From assembly GCA_946482595.1 (NCBI GenBank), contig CAMLSD010000036.1, positions 1 to 42,093 on the forward strand: a stretch of 42,093 bases of DNA. Direction: 5' to 3'. Every line of letters begins with the position of its first letter. The first letter of the stretch is position 1. A program made the translations under genes and the position numbers. Below the pieces are notes generated by a model. The model ran no database searches and was not told where the DNA came from. It saw only the letters and a program-made list of their open reading frames with translations. This stretch comes from an uncultured Comamonadaceae bacterium. GTDB taxonomy: Bacteria > Pseudomonadota > Gammaproteobacteria > Burkholderiales > Burkholderiaceae. Of the stretch, positions 26,705 to 34,973 are shown in pieces.

Positions 26705-27775
26705 ATGAAAACCATCCAGGGGCCGGGCATCTTCCTGGCCCAGTTCATCGGCACGCAGGCACCGTTCAACACACTCGACGGTCTGGCGGCCTGGGCCGCC
26801 GGCCTGGGCTACCGCGGGCTGCAGGTCCCCACGTCGGACCCGGCGATCTTCGACCTGGCCCTGGCCGCCGAAAGCGCCACCTACTGCGACGAAGTGCGCG
26901 GTCGCCTGGCCGACCACGGTCTGCAGATTACCGAACTGTCGACCCACCTTCAGGGTCAGTTGCTGGCGGTGCACCCGGCCTACGACCTGCAGTTCGATGC
27001 CTTTGCCGACCCGGCCGTGCGCGGCAATCCGGCCGCGCGCACGGCCTGGGCCCGCGAGCAGCTGCTGATGGCCGCACGCGCCTCGCAGCGTCTGGGCCTG
27101 AGCAGCCATGCGAGCTTCTCGGGGGCGCTGGCCTGGCCTTACCTGTACCCCTGGCCGCAGCGGCCGGCCGGCCTGGTCGAGGCCGCGTTTGCCGAGCTGG
27201 CCGCGCGCTGGCGCCCGGTGCTCGATGCCTTCGATGCTGCCGGCGTGGACGTGTGCTACGAACTGCACCCCGGCGAGGACCTGCACGACGGCGTGAGCTT
27301 CGAGCGCTTTCTCGATGCCGTGGGCCAGCACCCGCGCGCCAACATCCTGTATGACCCGAGCCATTTCGTGCTGCAGCAGCTCGACTACCTGGCCTTCATC
27401 GACATCTACCACTCGCGCATCCGCGCCTTCCATGTGAAGGACGCCGAGTTCCGGCCCGACGGGCGACAGGGCGTGTACGGTGGCTACCAGGCCTGGGTCG
27501 ACCGGGCCGGGCGCTTCCGCTCGCCCGGCGATGGCCAGGTCGACTTCACCGCGATCTTCTCGCGGCTCGCACAGCATGACTACCCCGGCTGGGCCGTGCT
27601 CGAATGGGAGTGCTGCCTGAAACATCCCGAGGACGGTGCGCGGGAAGGCGCAAGCTTCATCCGCGACCACATCATTCGTGTGGCCGACCGCGCCTTCGAC
27701 GACTTTGCCGCCAGCGCGGCCGACACCGCCACGCTGCAGACCCTGCTGGGCCTGGCGCCCAAGGAGGGCCGATGA
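26705..27775 (+). CDS. TIM-barrel sugar isomerase/epimerase (AP_endonuc_2 family)
   Basis: This 356-aa protein belongs to the xylose-isomerase-like TIM-barrel family. Probable metal ligands are Glu186 (CYELHPGED), Asp217/His220 (LYDPSHF), His243 (FHVKDAEF) and Glu300/Glu302 (VLEWECC). Such enzymes isomerise or epimerise keto-sugars and polyol intermediates, or eliminate 3-keto-glycosides. Its exact reaction is unknown. A strong AGGAGG lies upstream (26693-26698). It overlaps the oxidoreductase gene by ATGA, so the two likely act on the same imported compound in sequence. Confidence 0.88.
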   Translation: MKTIQGPGIFLAQFIGTQAPFNTLDGLAAWAAGLGYRGLQVPTSDPAIFDLALAAESATYCDEVRGRLADHGLQITELSTHLQGQLLAVHPAYDLQFDAFADPAVRGNPAARTAWAREQLLMAARASQRLGLSSHASFSGALAWPYLYPWPQRPAGLVEAAFAELAARWRPVLDAFDAAGVDVCYELHPGEDLHDGVSFERFLDAVGQHPRANILYDPSHFVLQQLDYLAFIDIYHSRIRAFHVKDAEFRPDGRQGVYGGYQAWVDRAGRFRSPGDGQVDFTAIFSRLAQHDYPGWAVLEWECCLKHPEDGAREGASFIRDHIIRVADRAFDDFAASAADTATLQTLLGLAPKEGR

Positions 27776-28911
27776 GCCCGGCACCGGTCATGCGCCGTCG
27801 AATCCGCCTGGGCATGGTGGGCGGTGGAGAGGGCAGCTTCATCGGGGCGGCGCACCGCGCGGCAGCACGCCTGGATGACGAGTTCGAGCTGGTGGCCGGT
27901 GCGCTGTCGGCCACGCCGGCGCGTGCCCATGCGAGTGCCGCGGCACTGCACCTGCCGCCCGATCGCAGCTACGACAACTACCGCACCATGGCCCGCGCCG
28001 AGGCCGGCCGCAGCGACGGCATCGACGCGGTGGTGATCGTCACCCCCAACCATCTGCATGTGCCGGTGGCGCTGGCCTTTGCCGAGGCGGGCATCCACAT
28101 CATCTGCGACAAGCCACTGGCCACCTCGCTGGCCGAGGCCCAGGCTCTGGCCGAGGTGGTGCGCGCGCGTGGGCTGCACTTCCTGCTGACCCATACCTAC
28201 TGCGGCTACCCCATGGTGCGCCAGGCCCGCGAGATGGTGGCCGCCGGCGAGCTGGGCGAGGTCCGGATCGTGCAGGTCGAATATGCCCAGGACTGGCTCG
28301 GCCAGCCGGTCGAGCGCCAGGGCAACAAGCAGGCCGCCTGGCGTGCCGACCCGCAGCAGGCCGGACCGGCCGGTGCGCTGGGCGACATCGGCACCCATGC
28401 CTTTCACCTCGCCGGTTTCGTGACCGGGATGCAGCCGCAGACGCTGGCGTCGGATCTGGTCACCTTCGTGCCCGGTCGGGCGCTGGACGATCATGTCCAG
28501 GTGATGCTGCGCTACCCCGGGGGCGCACGCGGCATGCTGTGGGCCAGCCAGGTGGCCAGCGGCAGCCGCAATGCGCTGCGCCTGCGCGTCTACGGCACGC
28601 GCGCCTCGCTGAGTTTCGACCAGGAACACCCCGAGGAACTGTGGTGGTCGCCCCAGGGTGAACCGGCACGCTGCCTGCGCCGCGGCGGCTCGCCGATGTC
28701 ACACGGCGTGTCCGCCTGCAGCCGGCTGCCGGCCGGCCACCCCGAGGGTTATCTCGAAGCGTTTGCCCAGCTCTACCGCGACTTCGCCCGCACCTGGCGC
28801 GGCGAGCCGGTCGACACGCTGCCCGGCCTGGACGACGGGCTGGCCGGCATGCGCTTCATCGAGGCCGTGCTGCGCAGCCACCAGGAAGGCATGCGCTGGG
28901 TGCCCTTGTGA
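27772..28911 (+). CDS. Gfo/Idh/MocA-family oxidoreductase
   Basis: This 379-aa NAD(P)-dependent sugar/polyol dehydrogenase has a Rossmann motif [16 protein letters not shown] (14-29), the DKPLA version of the EKP motif (Lys114), and [12 protein letters not shown] with Asp205 and His209 as the catalytic pair. It probably oxidises a ring hydroxyl of the sugar brought in by the CUT2 importer, with the adjacent TIM-barrel enzyme acting before or after. The start codon overlaps the isomerase stop. It is the last gene of the operon. Confidence 0.92.
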   Translation: MSPAPVMRRRIRLGMVGGGEGSFIGAAHRAAARLDDEFELVAGALSATPARAHASAAALHLPPDRSYDNYRTMARAEAGRSDGIDAVVIVTPNHLHVPVALAFAEAGIHIICDKPLATSLAEAQALAEVVRARGLHFLLTHTYCGYPMVRQAREMVAAGELGEVRIVQVEYAQDWLGQPVERQGNKQAAWRADPQQAGPAGALGDIGTHAFHLAGFVTGMQPQTLASDLVTFVPGRALDDHVQVMLRYPGGARGMLWASQVASGSRNALRLRVYGTRASLSFDQEHPEELWWSPQGEPARCLRRGGSPMSHGVSACSRLPAGHPEGYLEAFAQLYRDFARTWRGEPVDTLPGLDDGLAGMRFIEAVLRSHQEGMRWVPL

Positions 28912-28933
28912 ACCGCCCGGCCGGGCCGTGCAC

Positions 28934-29320
28934 TCACGTCCCGGTGGGTGTCGGGATGCCGGCCATGCGGTCGTGGCGCACGAAGTAGTCGCGCGCCATG
29001 GCCACGAGCTGGTTGTCGCTCGGGTGGTCGACCACTTCATAGCCGACGATGCGCGCTGCCGTGTGCGGGCGGTGTTTGTCGGCATAGTGCTTGAAGTCGG
29101 CCGTGGCCGTGCGCGAGCCCGTCACGAGCACCTCGGTGATGCCTTCGAGGGCATCGCAGACCTCGCCGAAGAACTCGTGTTCGGTGCGCACCGCGCTGTG
29201 ATGCTGGCCGGTCGGGTGGCTGTGGGCGGCCACGCGGCGCGTCTCGACGGTGGTGGCATCGAACTGCAGGATGCGGGCCTGATGGTGGTCGGTCCAGAGA
29301 ACGGCGTGGAAGAGGGTCAT
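28934..29320 (-). CDS. Small eRF1/host-attachment-like protein (translational machinery protein)
   Basis: This 128-aa protein begins MTLFHAVLWTDHHQARILQF and contains HSHPTGQHH, EFFGEVCDALEGITEVLVTG and ATADFKHYADKH. This pattern resembles small proteobacterial proteins annotated as translational machinery or host-attachment proteins related to the middle domain of release factor eRF1. The function is unknown. It is convergent with the Gfo/Idh/MocA gene (22-base gap) and divergent from the cold-shock gene. The family assignment rests on recognised sequence style, not a search. Confidence 0.6.
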   Translation of the reverse strand: MTLFHAVLWTDHHQARILQFDATTVETRRVAAHSHPTGQHHSAVRTEHEFFGEVCDALEGITEVLVTGSRTATADFKHYADKHRPHTAARIVGYEVVDHPSDNQLVAMARDYFVRHDRMAGIPTPTGT

Positions 29321-29653
29321 GGTCGATGAGGCCTGTGGATGAATCGGATGGCTTCATCTTCGGCCCGCGGCCCGCTCGAATGCGTGACGCATGTCAAACC
29401 CGCGATGCGGCTCGCGCCGGCCCTTGATGCGCGCGACATTTCTTTTCGGCCAGCACGGTTTTGGGCGCCGATCAGGCGTACCATGATCTTGCGGTTGTGA
29501 ACAAGACCGTCTTTCTTCAGGTCATTTCAGCCTTCTTCCGGCATGGCGCGCCGGGTTCCGGTCGAACTCCCCGTCGTTGATCTTCTTGTCCTCTCTGCCA
29601 TGCACCGGCATGTGTCGGGCATGCCCCCCCTGCAAGACTTGAAAGGATTCAAC
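29321..29653 (+). promoter_or_regulatory. Leader/promoter region of the cold-shock gene
   Basis: No gene is supported in these 333 bases. The right half (about 29460-29653) is pyrimidine-rich and less GC-rich, fitting the long structured 5' leader typical of csp mRNAs. An AAGGA ribosome site lies 8 bases before the ATG at 29654. A weak promoter-like pair, TTTTGG (29459-29464) and CATGAT (29482-29487) with 17-base spacing, is the best I can find and is uncertain. Confidence 0.4.
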
Positions 29654-29866
29654 ATGACGACCCAGACCGGTACCGTGAAGTGGTTTGACGATGGCAAGGG
29701 CTTTGGTTTCATCACCCCCGACGGCGGTGGCAAGGACCTGTTTGCGCACTTCAGCAGCATCCAGGGCGGCACGGGCTTCAAGAGCCTGGCCGAAAGCCAG
29801 CGCGTGCAGTTCGAGGTGACGCAGGGCCAGAAGGGCCTGCAGGCCTCGAACATTCGCCCCGAATGA
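29654..29866 (+). CDS. Cold-shock protein, CspA family
   Basis: This 70-aa single cold-shock domain has the RNA-binding motifs [12 protein letters not shown] (RNP1) and DLFAHF (RNP2), ending in LQASNIRPE. It binds single-stranded RNA/DNA as a chaperone or antiterminator. The ATG at 29654 follows AAGGA. An intrinsic terminator follows closely, so the gene is monocistronic. Confidence 0.95.
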   Translation: MTTQTGTVKWFDDGKGFGFITPDGGGKDLFAHFSSIQGGTGFKSLAESQRVQFEVTQGQKGLQASNIRPE

Positions 29867-29872
29867 CCCCGG

Positions 29873-29891
29873 CCACCCCGCTTCGGGGTGG
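29873..29891. terminator. Short hairpin just after the cold-shock gene
   Basis: CCACCCCG-CTT-CGGGGTGG forms an 8-bp perfect stem with a 3-base loop, starting 6 bases after the csp stop. It lacks a following U-run, so it may protect the mRNA 3' end ahead of the stronger terminator at 29922. Confidence 0.6.
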
Positions 29892-29921
29892 CACCCGGCC
29901 GGCCCGTACGGGCCGATCCCG

Positions 29922-29953
29922 AAAAAGGCGCGGCTCCCCTGCCGCGCCTTTTT
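29922..29953. terminator. Bidirectional intrinsic terminator
   Basis: An A5 run, GGCGCGGC, a 6-base loop, GCCGCGCC and a T5 run form a textbook rho-independent terminator that would also work on the opposite strand. It separates the cold-shock gene from the peptidase gene starting at 29970. The peptidase ATG lies only 16 bases beyond, so peptidase transcription must either read through or start very close by. Confidence 0.9.
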
Positions 29954-29969
29954 GCCTTTGGGAGACCCC

Positions 29970-30980
29970 ATGAAGAACCTGCAGGAAGCCACCGAGAAGA
30001 TCTGCGAACTCAAGGGCAGCCTGGTCGCACTCGAAACCGTGCTGACCGCCCTGCTGCCGAGCCTGCCGGGGCCAGCCCGGGCCACGCTGGACCGCCTGTT
30101 TGTACGCCACGCCGAAGTGGTCGGCACGGTGATGCTGCACACGTCCATCTCGGAGCACTCGATTGCTGCCTTCGAGCGCGACGTGCAGCGCCTGAAGGGC
30201 CTGATCCACGCGCAACATGAAGCCGCCCAGCGCGACACGGTCGAACAGGTCCTGCTCACCACGGCCAGCGTCACGACCTTCCTGGGGCATCAACGTCTGA
30301 GCGGCGCCAGCGGGTTCTTCTTCGAGCGCGACACGCGCCTGTACCTCGTCACCAGCCGGCATGTGCTGATCGACGAGCCGAGCGACCACTTCCCTGACCG
30401 CATCGAGATCGAGATGCACACCGACGAAGTCGATCTGACACGCTCGATCGGTTTTTCGATCCCGCTGTACGCGCTGGGTCAGGCCGTGTGGCGGCAGGCC
30501 CGTGATGCCGGCGGCCCGGTGGATGTGGCCGTGATCGAACTGGACCGCCAGGCCCTGCCCGGTGGCGGTGCCTGGCGCAGCCTGCGCCCGGAAAACCTGC
30601 AGGACCTGCCCCCGGCCGGCGGCGCGGAGGTCGAGGTCGGCAGTTCGCTGCTGATCCTGGGCTTCCCGCTGGGCTTTCACGACACCCTGCATCATCTGCC
30701 CGTGGCCCGCAATGCGGTGGTCGCGTCGTCGTACGGCACACGCTTCCAGGGACAGGGTTATTTCCTGACCGATGCCCGCACCCACCGCGGCAGCAGTGGC
30801 GCACCGGTGCTGCTGCGCCAGCGCGACGCGCCGGTGGTGGACGGTGTGCTGCCCTGGAAACTGCTGGGGGTGCACTCGGCCCGGCTGGACATGCGCACAC
30901 GCGACCTGGACCAGGACGAAACCCTGGGCCTGAACTGCGCCTGGTACGCGGACATCCTGCTGCCGCTGACCGCAGACTGA
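29970..30980 (+). CDS. Trypsin-like serine peptidase with helical N-terminal region
   Basis: This 336-aa protein has two parts. Residues 1-95 are predicted helical/coiled (LQEATEKICELKGSLVALE ... AAFERDVQRLKGLIH). Residues about 100-330 are a trypsin-like peptidase with His131 (SRHVL), Asp185 (VDVAVIEL) and Ser276 (THRGSSGAP). No signal peptide is present, so it may act in the cytoplasm, unlike most bacterial trypsin-like enzymes. The N-terminal region was not recognised. It starts 16 bases after the cold-shock terminator and has a GGGAGA site. Confidence 0.8.
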   Translation: MKNLQEATEKICELKGSLVALETVLTALLPSLPGPARATLDRLFVRHAEVVGTVMLHTSISEHSIAAFERDVQRLKGLIHAQHEAAQRDTVEQVLLTTASVTTFLGHQRLSGASGFFFERDTRLYLVTSRHVLIDEPSDHFPDRIEIEMHTDEVDLTRSIGFSIPLYALGQAVWRQARDAGGPVDVAVIELDRQALPGGGAWRSLRPENLQDLPPAGGAEVEVGSSLLILGFPLGFHDTLHHLPVARNAVVASSYGTRFQGQGYFLTDARTHRGSSGAPVLLRQRDAPVVDGVLPWKLLGVHSARLDMRTRDLDQDETLGLNCAWYADILLPLTAD

Positions 30981-31010
30981 GCGCCCCCAGGGCCGGGCTG
31001 CGCCCAGCCC

Positions 31011-31058
31011 GCCCCCCGCGGGGGGCAAGGAAACTTGGGGCGGCCCGGCGTTTCCTTG
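31011..31058. repeat. Paired palindromes downstream of the peptidase gene
   Basis: A perfect 16-bp palindrome (GCCCCCCGCGGGGGGC, 31011-31026) is followed by a second inverted repeat, CAAGGAAAC (31026-31034) and GTTTCCTTG (31050-31058). They lie between convergent genes ending at 30980 and 31118. Similar GC palindromes followed by CAAGGAAA-type arms are common extragenic elements in Burkholderiales (from memory). They may end transcription from both sides. Confidence 0.65.
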
Positions 31059-31117
31059 TCAGACGTTGCGACACACCGCCCAGCGCGGGGGCCTGATTCG
31101 CCCGGTCCTGCGGGCCC

Positions 31118-31363
31118 TCAGAGGGCCTGTTGTTCTGCGCGCAGACGCGCCGAGAGCTGCTGGCAGATGTTGTCGCCCACGACCGTGAGCTTGAGGCTGC
31201 CGCCGCGCCACTCCAGCCAGTCCAGCGCGACGTAGTCGTCGATGACCTCGCTGGCGATCTCGCTGGCCCGCCGCTGCTTCAGCAGGTGCACCGTGGACAA
31301 CAGCGTGTCACGCAGGGCCTCCTGGCGGAGGTGGGGCATCGTACGGCGGGTCGGGGACAACAT
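31118..31363 (-). CDS. Conserved hypothetical protein, 81 aa
   Basis: This small acidic/helical protein contains SEVIDDYVALDWLEWRGGSLKLTVVGDNICQQL, which reads as a genuine folded domain with a winged-helix-like ending. I recognise no function. Coding is supported by its conserved-looking amphipathic pattern and by its place in a gap between convergent genes. An internal ATG (31339) could instead be the start. Confidence 0.6.
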   Translation of the reverse strand: MLSPTRRTMPHLRQEALRDTLLSTVHLLKQRRASEIASEVIDDYVALDWLEWRGGSLKLTVVGDNICQQLSARLRAEQQAL

Positions 31364-31494
31364 GGCGCAGACTCCTGGCTACACACAGACCATAGCACTC
31401 CATGCTGACAAGCGGGAGACAACCTGTGCCGCCGGGCAACAGGCAGCGTGCATGCATCACGGATCGCGAGCGCACAAGGTGCCAGAATGCAGGC

Positions 31495-31776
31495 ATGTCC
31501 AGCCTCCCCCCACCCGAGCGCCAGCGCAACAACCCGCTGCACGGGCTCACGCTCGAACGCATCGTCACCGAGCTGGTGGCGCACTATGGCTGGCCGGGCC
31601 TGGCCGAGCGCATCCCGGTGCGCTGCTTCAGCCACGACCCGAGCATCAAGTCCAGCCTGAACTTCCTGCGCAAGACACCCTGGGCGCGTGAAAAGACCGA
31701 GGGGCTCTATCTCTACATGCTGCGCGAGATCCGTCGCCAGGGCGGCCCCGGACCAAACGACCGACACGATGACTGA
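31495..31776 (+). CDS. VF530 family DNA-binding protein (DUF2132)
   Basis: This 93-aa protein matches the VF530/DUF2132 family: [22 protein letters not shown], then [30 protein letters not shown]. The family is a small helical fold reported to bind DNA, with no defined role. It overlaps the SlyX-like gene by eight bases. Confidence 0.88.
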   Translation: MSSLPPPERQRNNPLHGLTLERIVTELVAHYGWPGLAERIPVRCFSHDPSIKSSLNFLRKTPWAREKTEGLYLYMLREIRRQGGPGPNDRHDD

Positions 31777-31996
31777 CCCGACGATGCACGCCTCGATCGA
31801 CCAGCGTCTGATGGACCTGGAGGTGAAGCTGAGCTTCACCGAAGACCTGGTCGACCACCTGAACCAGACCGTCGCACGCCAGCAGGAGCAGATCGACCTG
31901 CTGCTGCGTGAGGTGGCGCGGCTGCGCCGTGAAGGCCAGCAGGTGGCGCCCGGGCCCGCGCGCCATCCGGCCGACGAACTGCCGCCGCATTACTGA
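31769..31996 (+). CDS. slyX: SlyX-like coiled-coil protein
   Basis: This 75-aa protein has the SlyX pattern: [36 protein letters not shown] forms a heptad coiled coil, followed by a short proline-rich tail ending LPPHY. The role of SlyX is unknown. The ATG at 31769 lies inside the VF530 gene end, so translation is likely coupled. Confidence 0.8.
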   Translation: MTDPTMHASIDQRLMDLEVKLSFTEDLVDHLNQTVARQQEQIDLLLREVARLRREGQQVAPGPARHPADELPPHY

Positions 31997-32047
31997 TCGA
32001 ATCCCCCTGAACGCTGCCGTCCGCCGGGCGGGCCGCCCTGAGCGGAT

Positions 32048-33202
32048 TCAGGCGGGCTGATGGCTGTCGGACGCGGCGCGGATCGCGCGCAAGGCCGTTG
32101 CCAGGTGATCGACCGTGCGGTCGATGTTCCCGAGCTTTTCGAGCCCGAACAGGCCCACCCGGAAGGTCTGGAAATCGGCCGGTTCGTCACACTGCAGCGG
32201 CACGCCCGCGGCTGTCTGCAGGCCCAGCGCCACGAACTTGCGTGCCGTGTGCAGGCCGGGGTCATCGGTGTAGCTCACCACGACGCCCGGCGCCTGGAAG
32301 CCTTCGGCCGCCACGCTCGGGAACCCCTCGGAGACCAGCAGCGCGCGCACCTTGGCGCCCAGCTCGATCAGCTCGGCCCGCGCACGCTCGAAGCCGTGGG
32401 CCTGGGTGTCGAGCATGGCATCACGCACCCGCACCAGGGCATCGGTGGGCATGGTGGCATGGTAGGCATGGCCGCCACCTTCATAGGCTTCCATGATCTG
32501 CAGCCAGCGGCGCAGGTCACACGCAAAGCTGCTGCTGGTGGTGCCGTCGATGCGGCGGCGCGCCTCCTCGCCAAGCATCACGAAGGCGCAGCACGGCGAA
32601 CCGCTCCAGCCTTTTTGCGGCGCACTCACCAGCACGTCCACGCCCAGGGCCTGCATGTCCACCCACAGCGAACCCGAGGCGATGCAGTCCAGCACGAACA
32701 GCCCGTCGACCGCATGCACGGCGTCGGCCACACGGCGCAGGTAGTCGTCGGGCAGGATCATGCCGGCAGCCGTCTCGACATGCGGCGCAAACACGACGGC
32801 GGGCTTTTCGCGGGCGATCGCGGCCACGACCTCGTCGATCGGCGCCGGCGCGTAGGGCGCCTGCCGCCCGTCGCGGGTCGGGCGGGCCTTGAGCACCACA
32901 GTCTGCGACGCGATGCGGCCCATGTCGAGGATCTGCGACCAGCGGTAGCTGAACCAGCCGTTGCGGATCACCAGGCACTTGGCCCCGTTGGCGAACTGGC
33001 GCGCCACGGCCTCCATGCCGAAGGTGCCGCTGCCGGGCACGATCACCGCCGAACGGGCGTGATAGACCTGCTTGAGGATGCCGGAGATGTCGCGCATCAC
33101 GCCCTGGAATTTGCCCGACATGTGGTTGAGCGCACGGTCGGTGTAGACCACCGAGTATTCGAGCAGGCCGTCGGGGTCGACGTGGGGCAGCAGTCCGGGC
33201 AT
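32048..33202 (-). CDS. Class V aminotransferase (alanine-glyoxylate/serine-pyruvate type)
   Basis: This 384-aa PLP enzyme of fold type I has the PLP lysine Lys197 in SAPQKGWSG, LDCIAS with Asp172, and PGSGTFGMEAVARQ near the phosphate-binding region. Family members move amino groups between alanine, serine and glyoxylate or process 2-aminoethylphosphonate; I cannot choose among these. It is the last gene of a minus-strand amino-acid block, 52 bases after the AlaX gene. Confidence 0.9.
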   Translation of the reverse strand: MPGLLPHVDPDGLLEYSVVYTDRALNHMSGKFQGVMRDISGILKQVYHARSAVIVPGSGTFGMEAVARQFANGAKCLVIRNGWFSYRWSQILDMGRIASQTVVLKARPTRDGRQAPYAPAPIDEVVAAIAREKPAVVFAPHVETAAGMILPDDYLRRVADAVHAVDGLFVLDCIASGSLWVDMQALGVDVLVSAPQKGWSGSPCCAFVMLGEEARRRIDGTTSSSFACDLRRWLQIMEAYEGGGHAYHATMPTDALVRVRDAMLDTQAHGFERARAELIELGAKVRALLVSEGFPSVAAEGFQAPGVVVSYTDDPGLHTARKFVALGLQTAAGVPLQCDEPADFQTFRVGLFGLEKLGNIDRTVDHLATALRAIRAASDSHQPA

Positions 33203-33254
33203 GGGCGTCTCCGTGGTGGGTTCAGCAGTTCGGGACGAGCCAGCTTAGCACTGC

Positions 33255-33977
33255 TTACGCCGGTGCGAAGCCCAGCACCACACGGCGCGTGCGGGCGCTC
33301 TTTTTCTCGACCTTGGTGACCACCACCGCGCCGACATCGAAGGTGTTGGCCACATGCGTGCCGCCACAGGGCTGCAGGTCCACGCCGTCGATCTTCAGCA
33401 CCCGCACCCGCCCGCTGCCGCGCGGCGGCTGCACGCTCATGCTGCGCACGAGCTGCGGGTTGGCGTCGAGCTCCTCGTCGGTGATCCAGCTATGGCTCAC
33501 CGGGTGGCGGCCGGCCACCAGCCGGGCGATGCCGGCGGTGAGTTCGTCCTTGTCCAGCGGCTCGGTCATGTGGAAGTCGAGCCGGGCGTAGTCGGCCGTG
33601 ATCGAGCAGCCGTCCACCGGATGCGGCACCAGCGCGCACAGCAGATGCGTGGCCGTGTGAAAGCGCATGTGGCGCTCGCGGCGCGCCCAGTCGATGCGGG
33701 CCGTGACGGCCTGTCCCGGCGTCAGACTGGCCAGCAGGCCGGCGGCTTCGGCGGCCGGCACATGCGCGATCGTGCCGGGCTCGGTGCCCTTGCGGGTGTC
33801 GGCGATCGCCAGCTCACGCCCGTCCGGCAGCACCAGCACACCGGCGTCGCCGGCCTGTCCACCCCCCAGCGGGTAGAACACGGTGCGGTCGAGCAGCACG
33901 CCCTGTTCGGTCACGGCCAGGATCCGGGCCTCGCACTCGCGCAGCTGGCTGTTGTCGCGGAAGAGTTCTTCGGTCAC
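33255..33977 (-). CDS. Alanyl-tRNA editing protein, AlaX family
   Basis: This 240-aa stand-alone editing domain resembles the AlaRS editing region. The zinc ligands are His107 and His111 (HTATH) with Cys204 and His208 (CGGTH), and the glycine motif is PLGGGQAGD (37-43). The length and the GGGQ motif fit the AlaX-M class, which hydrolyses Ser- or Gly-tRNA(Ala). It sits with aminotransferases and a threonine/serine dehydratase-like gene, so serine homeostasis is a plausible common theme (inference). Confidence 0.9.
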   Translation of the reverse strand: MTEELFRDNSQLRECEARILAVTEQGVLLDRTVFYPLGGGQAGDAGVLVLPDGRELAIADTRKGTEPGTIAHVPAAEAAGLLASLTPGQAVTARIDWARRERHMRFHTATHLLCALVPHPVDGCSITADYARLDFHMTEPLDKDELTAGIARLVAGRHPVSHSWITDEELDANPQLVRSMSVQPPRGSGRVRVLKIDGVDLQPCGGTHVANTFDVGAVVVTKVEKKSARTRRVVLGFAPA

Positions 33978-34009
33978 GCGCGGTCTCCTCGTTCGTGGGC
34001 CGGCCCGGC

Positions 34010-34969
34010 TCAGGCCGAAGCGCCGGCCAGCACACGGGCAAACTGGTCGGTGTCGACGTTGCCGCCGCTGAGCGCCACACCGACCTGGCGACCGGCCCAG
34101 CGCGATCGCTGCTGGATCGCCGCCGCCAGTGCCGCAGCACCCGCCCCTTCGGCGACATTGTGCGTGTCGGCAAACAGCACCCGCATGGCGTGTGCCACTT
34201 CGGCGTCGGTCACGCTGACCACGTCATCGACCTCGCGCCACATCACCTCCAGCGCCGCCGGCTCAGGCGTGCTGCAGGCCATGCCGTCGGCCAGCGCGGT
34301 GGTCGTGGGCGACGTCATCGCGCAGCGCTCACGGAACGAGAGCTGGTAGGCCGTCGCATGAGCCGAGACCACCCCGATCAGCCGCGTGCGCGCGCCGGTG
34401 TGGGCCCGCGCGGCAACCGCGCCGCACAAGCCCGAGCCCAGCCCGATGGGCACGAACAGCACCTCGGGCTGCACGGCCTGGAAGAACTCGACCCACAGCG
34501 TGGCCACACCACGCACCAGGTCCTCATGGAACGACGGCACCATGTGCAGGCGCTCGTCGGTCGCAAGCTGCCGGGCATGTTCGCGGGCGGCCTGGAAGTC
34601 GTCGCCCGCCTCCACGAGCCGCGCACCCAGGGCCTGCATCGCCGCATTCTTTTCGGCCGAGTTGCCGCGTGGCACCACGATGGTGGCCTGCAGGCCGTGC
34701 TGGCGCGCCGCCCGGGCGATCGACTGCCCGTGGTTGCCACGGGTGGCACTGACCAGGCCGGTGATGTCGGGCTGGCGCCGGCGCAGCGCGTCGACGTAGA
34801 CCAGGCCGCCGCGCATCTTGAAGGCACCAACCGGGTTGTGGTTCTCGTGCTTGACCCAGACTTCCATGCCCAGGCGCTGCTGCAGCAGCGGCCAGGCGTA
34901 CTGGGGCGTGGGTGGCATCTGTGCATGCACGATGCGGCAGGCGTCGTCGATCAGTTCGCGGGAGTACAT
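34010..34969 (-). CDS. PLP-dependent threonine/serine dehydratase-like protein
   Basis: This 319-aa fold-type II PLP enzyme has Lys51 in NPVGAFKMRGG, a phosphate-binding GLGSGLCGA loop and a terminal SGGNVD segment. It is a catalytic domain only, without the ACT regulatory domain of IlvA, as in catabolic threonine dehydratases. It probably deaminates threonine or serine to 2-keto acids. It is followed by the AlaX gene after 32 bases. Confidence 0.9.
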   Translation of the reverse strand: MYSRELIDDACRIVHAQMPPTPQYAWPLLQQRLGMEVWVKHENHNPVGAFKMRGGLVYVDALRRRQPDITGLVSATRGNHGQSIARAARQHGLQATIVVPRGNSAEKNAAMQALGARLVEAGDDFQAAREHARQLATDERLHMVPSFHEDLVRGVATLWVEFFQAVQPEVLFVPIGLGSGLCGAVAARAHTGARTRLIGVVSAHATAYQLSFRERCAMTSPTTTALADGMACSTPEPAALEVMWREVDDVVSVTDAEVAHAMRVLFADTHNVAEGAGAAALAAAIQQRSRWAGRQVGVALSGGNVDTDQFARVLAGASA

Positions 34970-34973
34970 GGGT

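Noticed and set aside
26705..28911. Levoglucosan catabolism
   Set aside because: Known levoglucosan loci carry more than one oxidoreductase and eliminase; only one of each is here, and the oxidoreductase nucleotide loop differs from LgdA.
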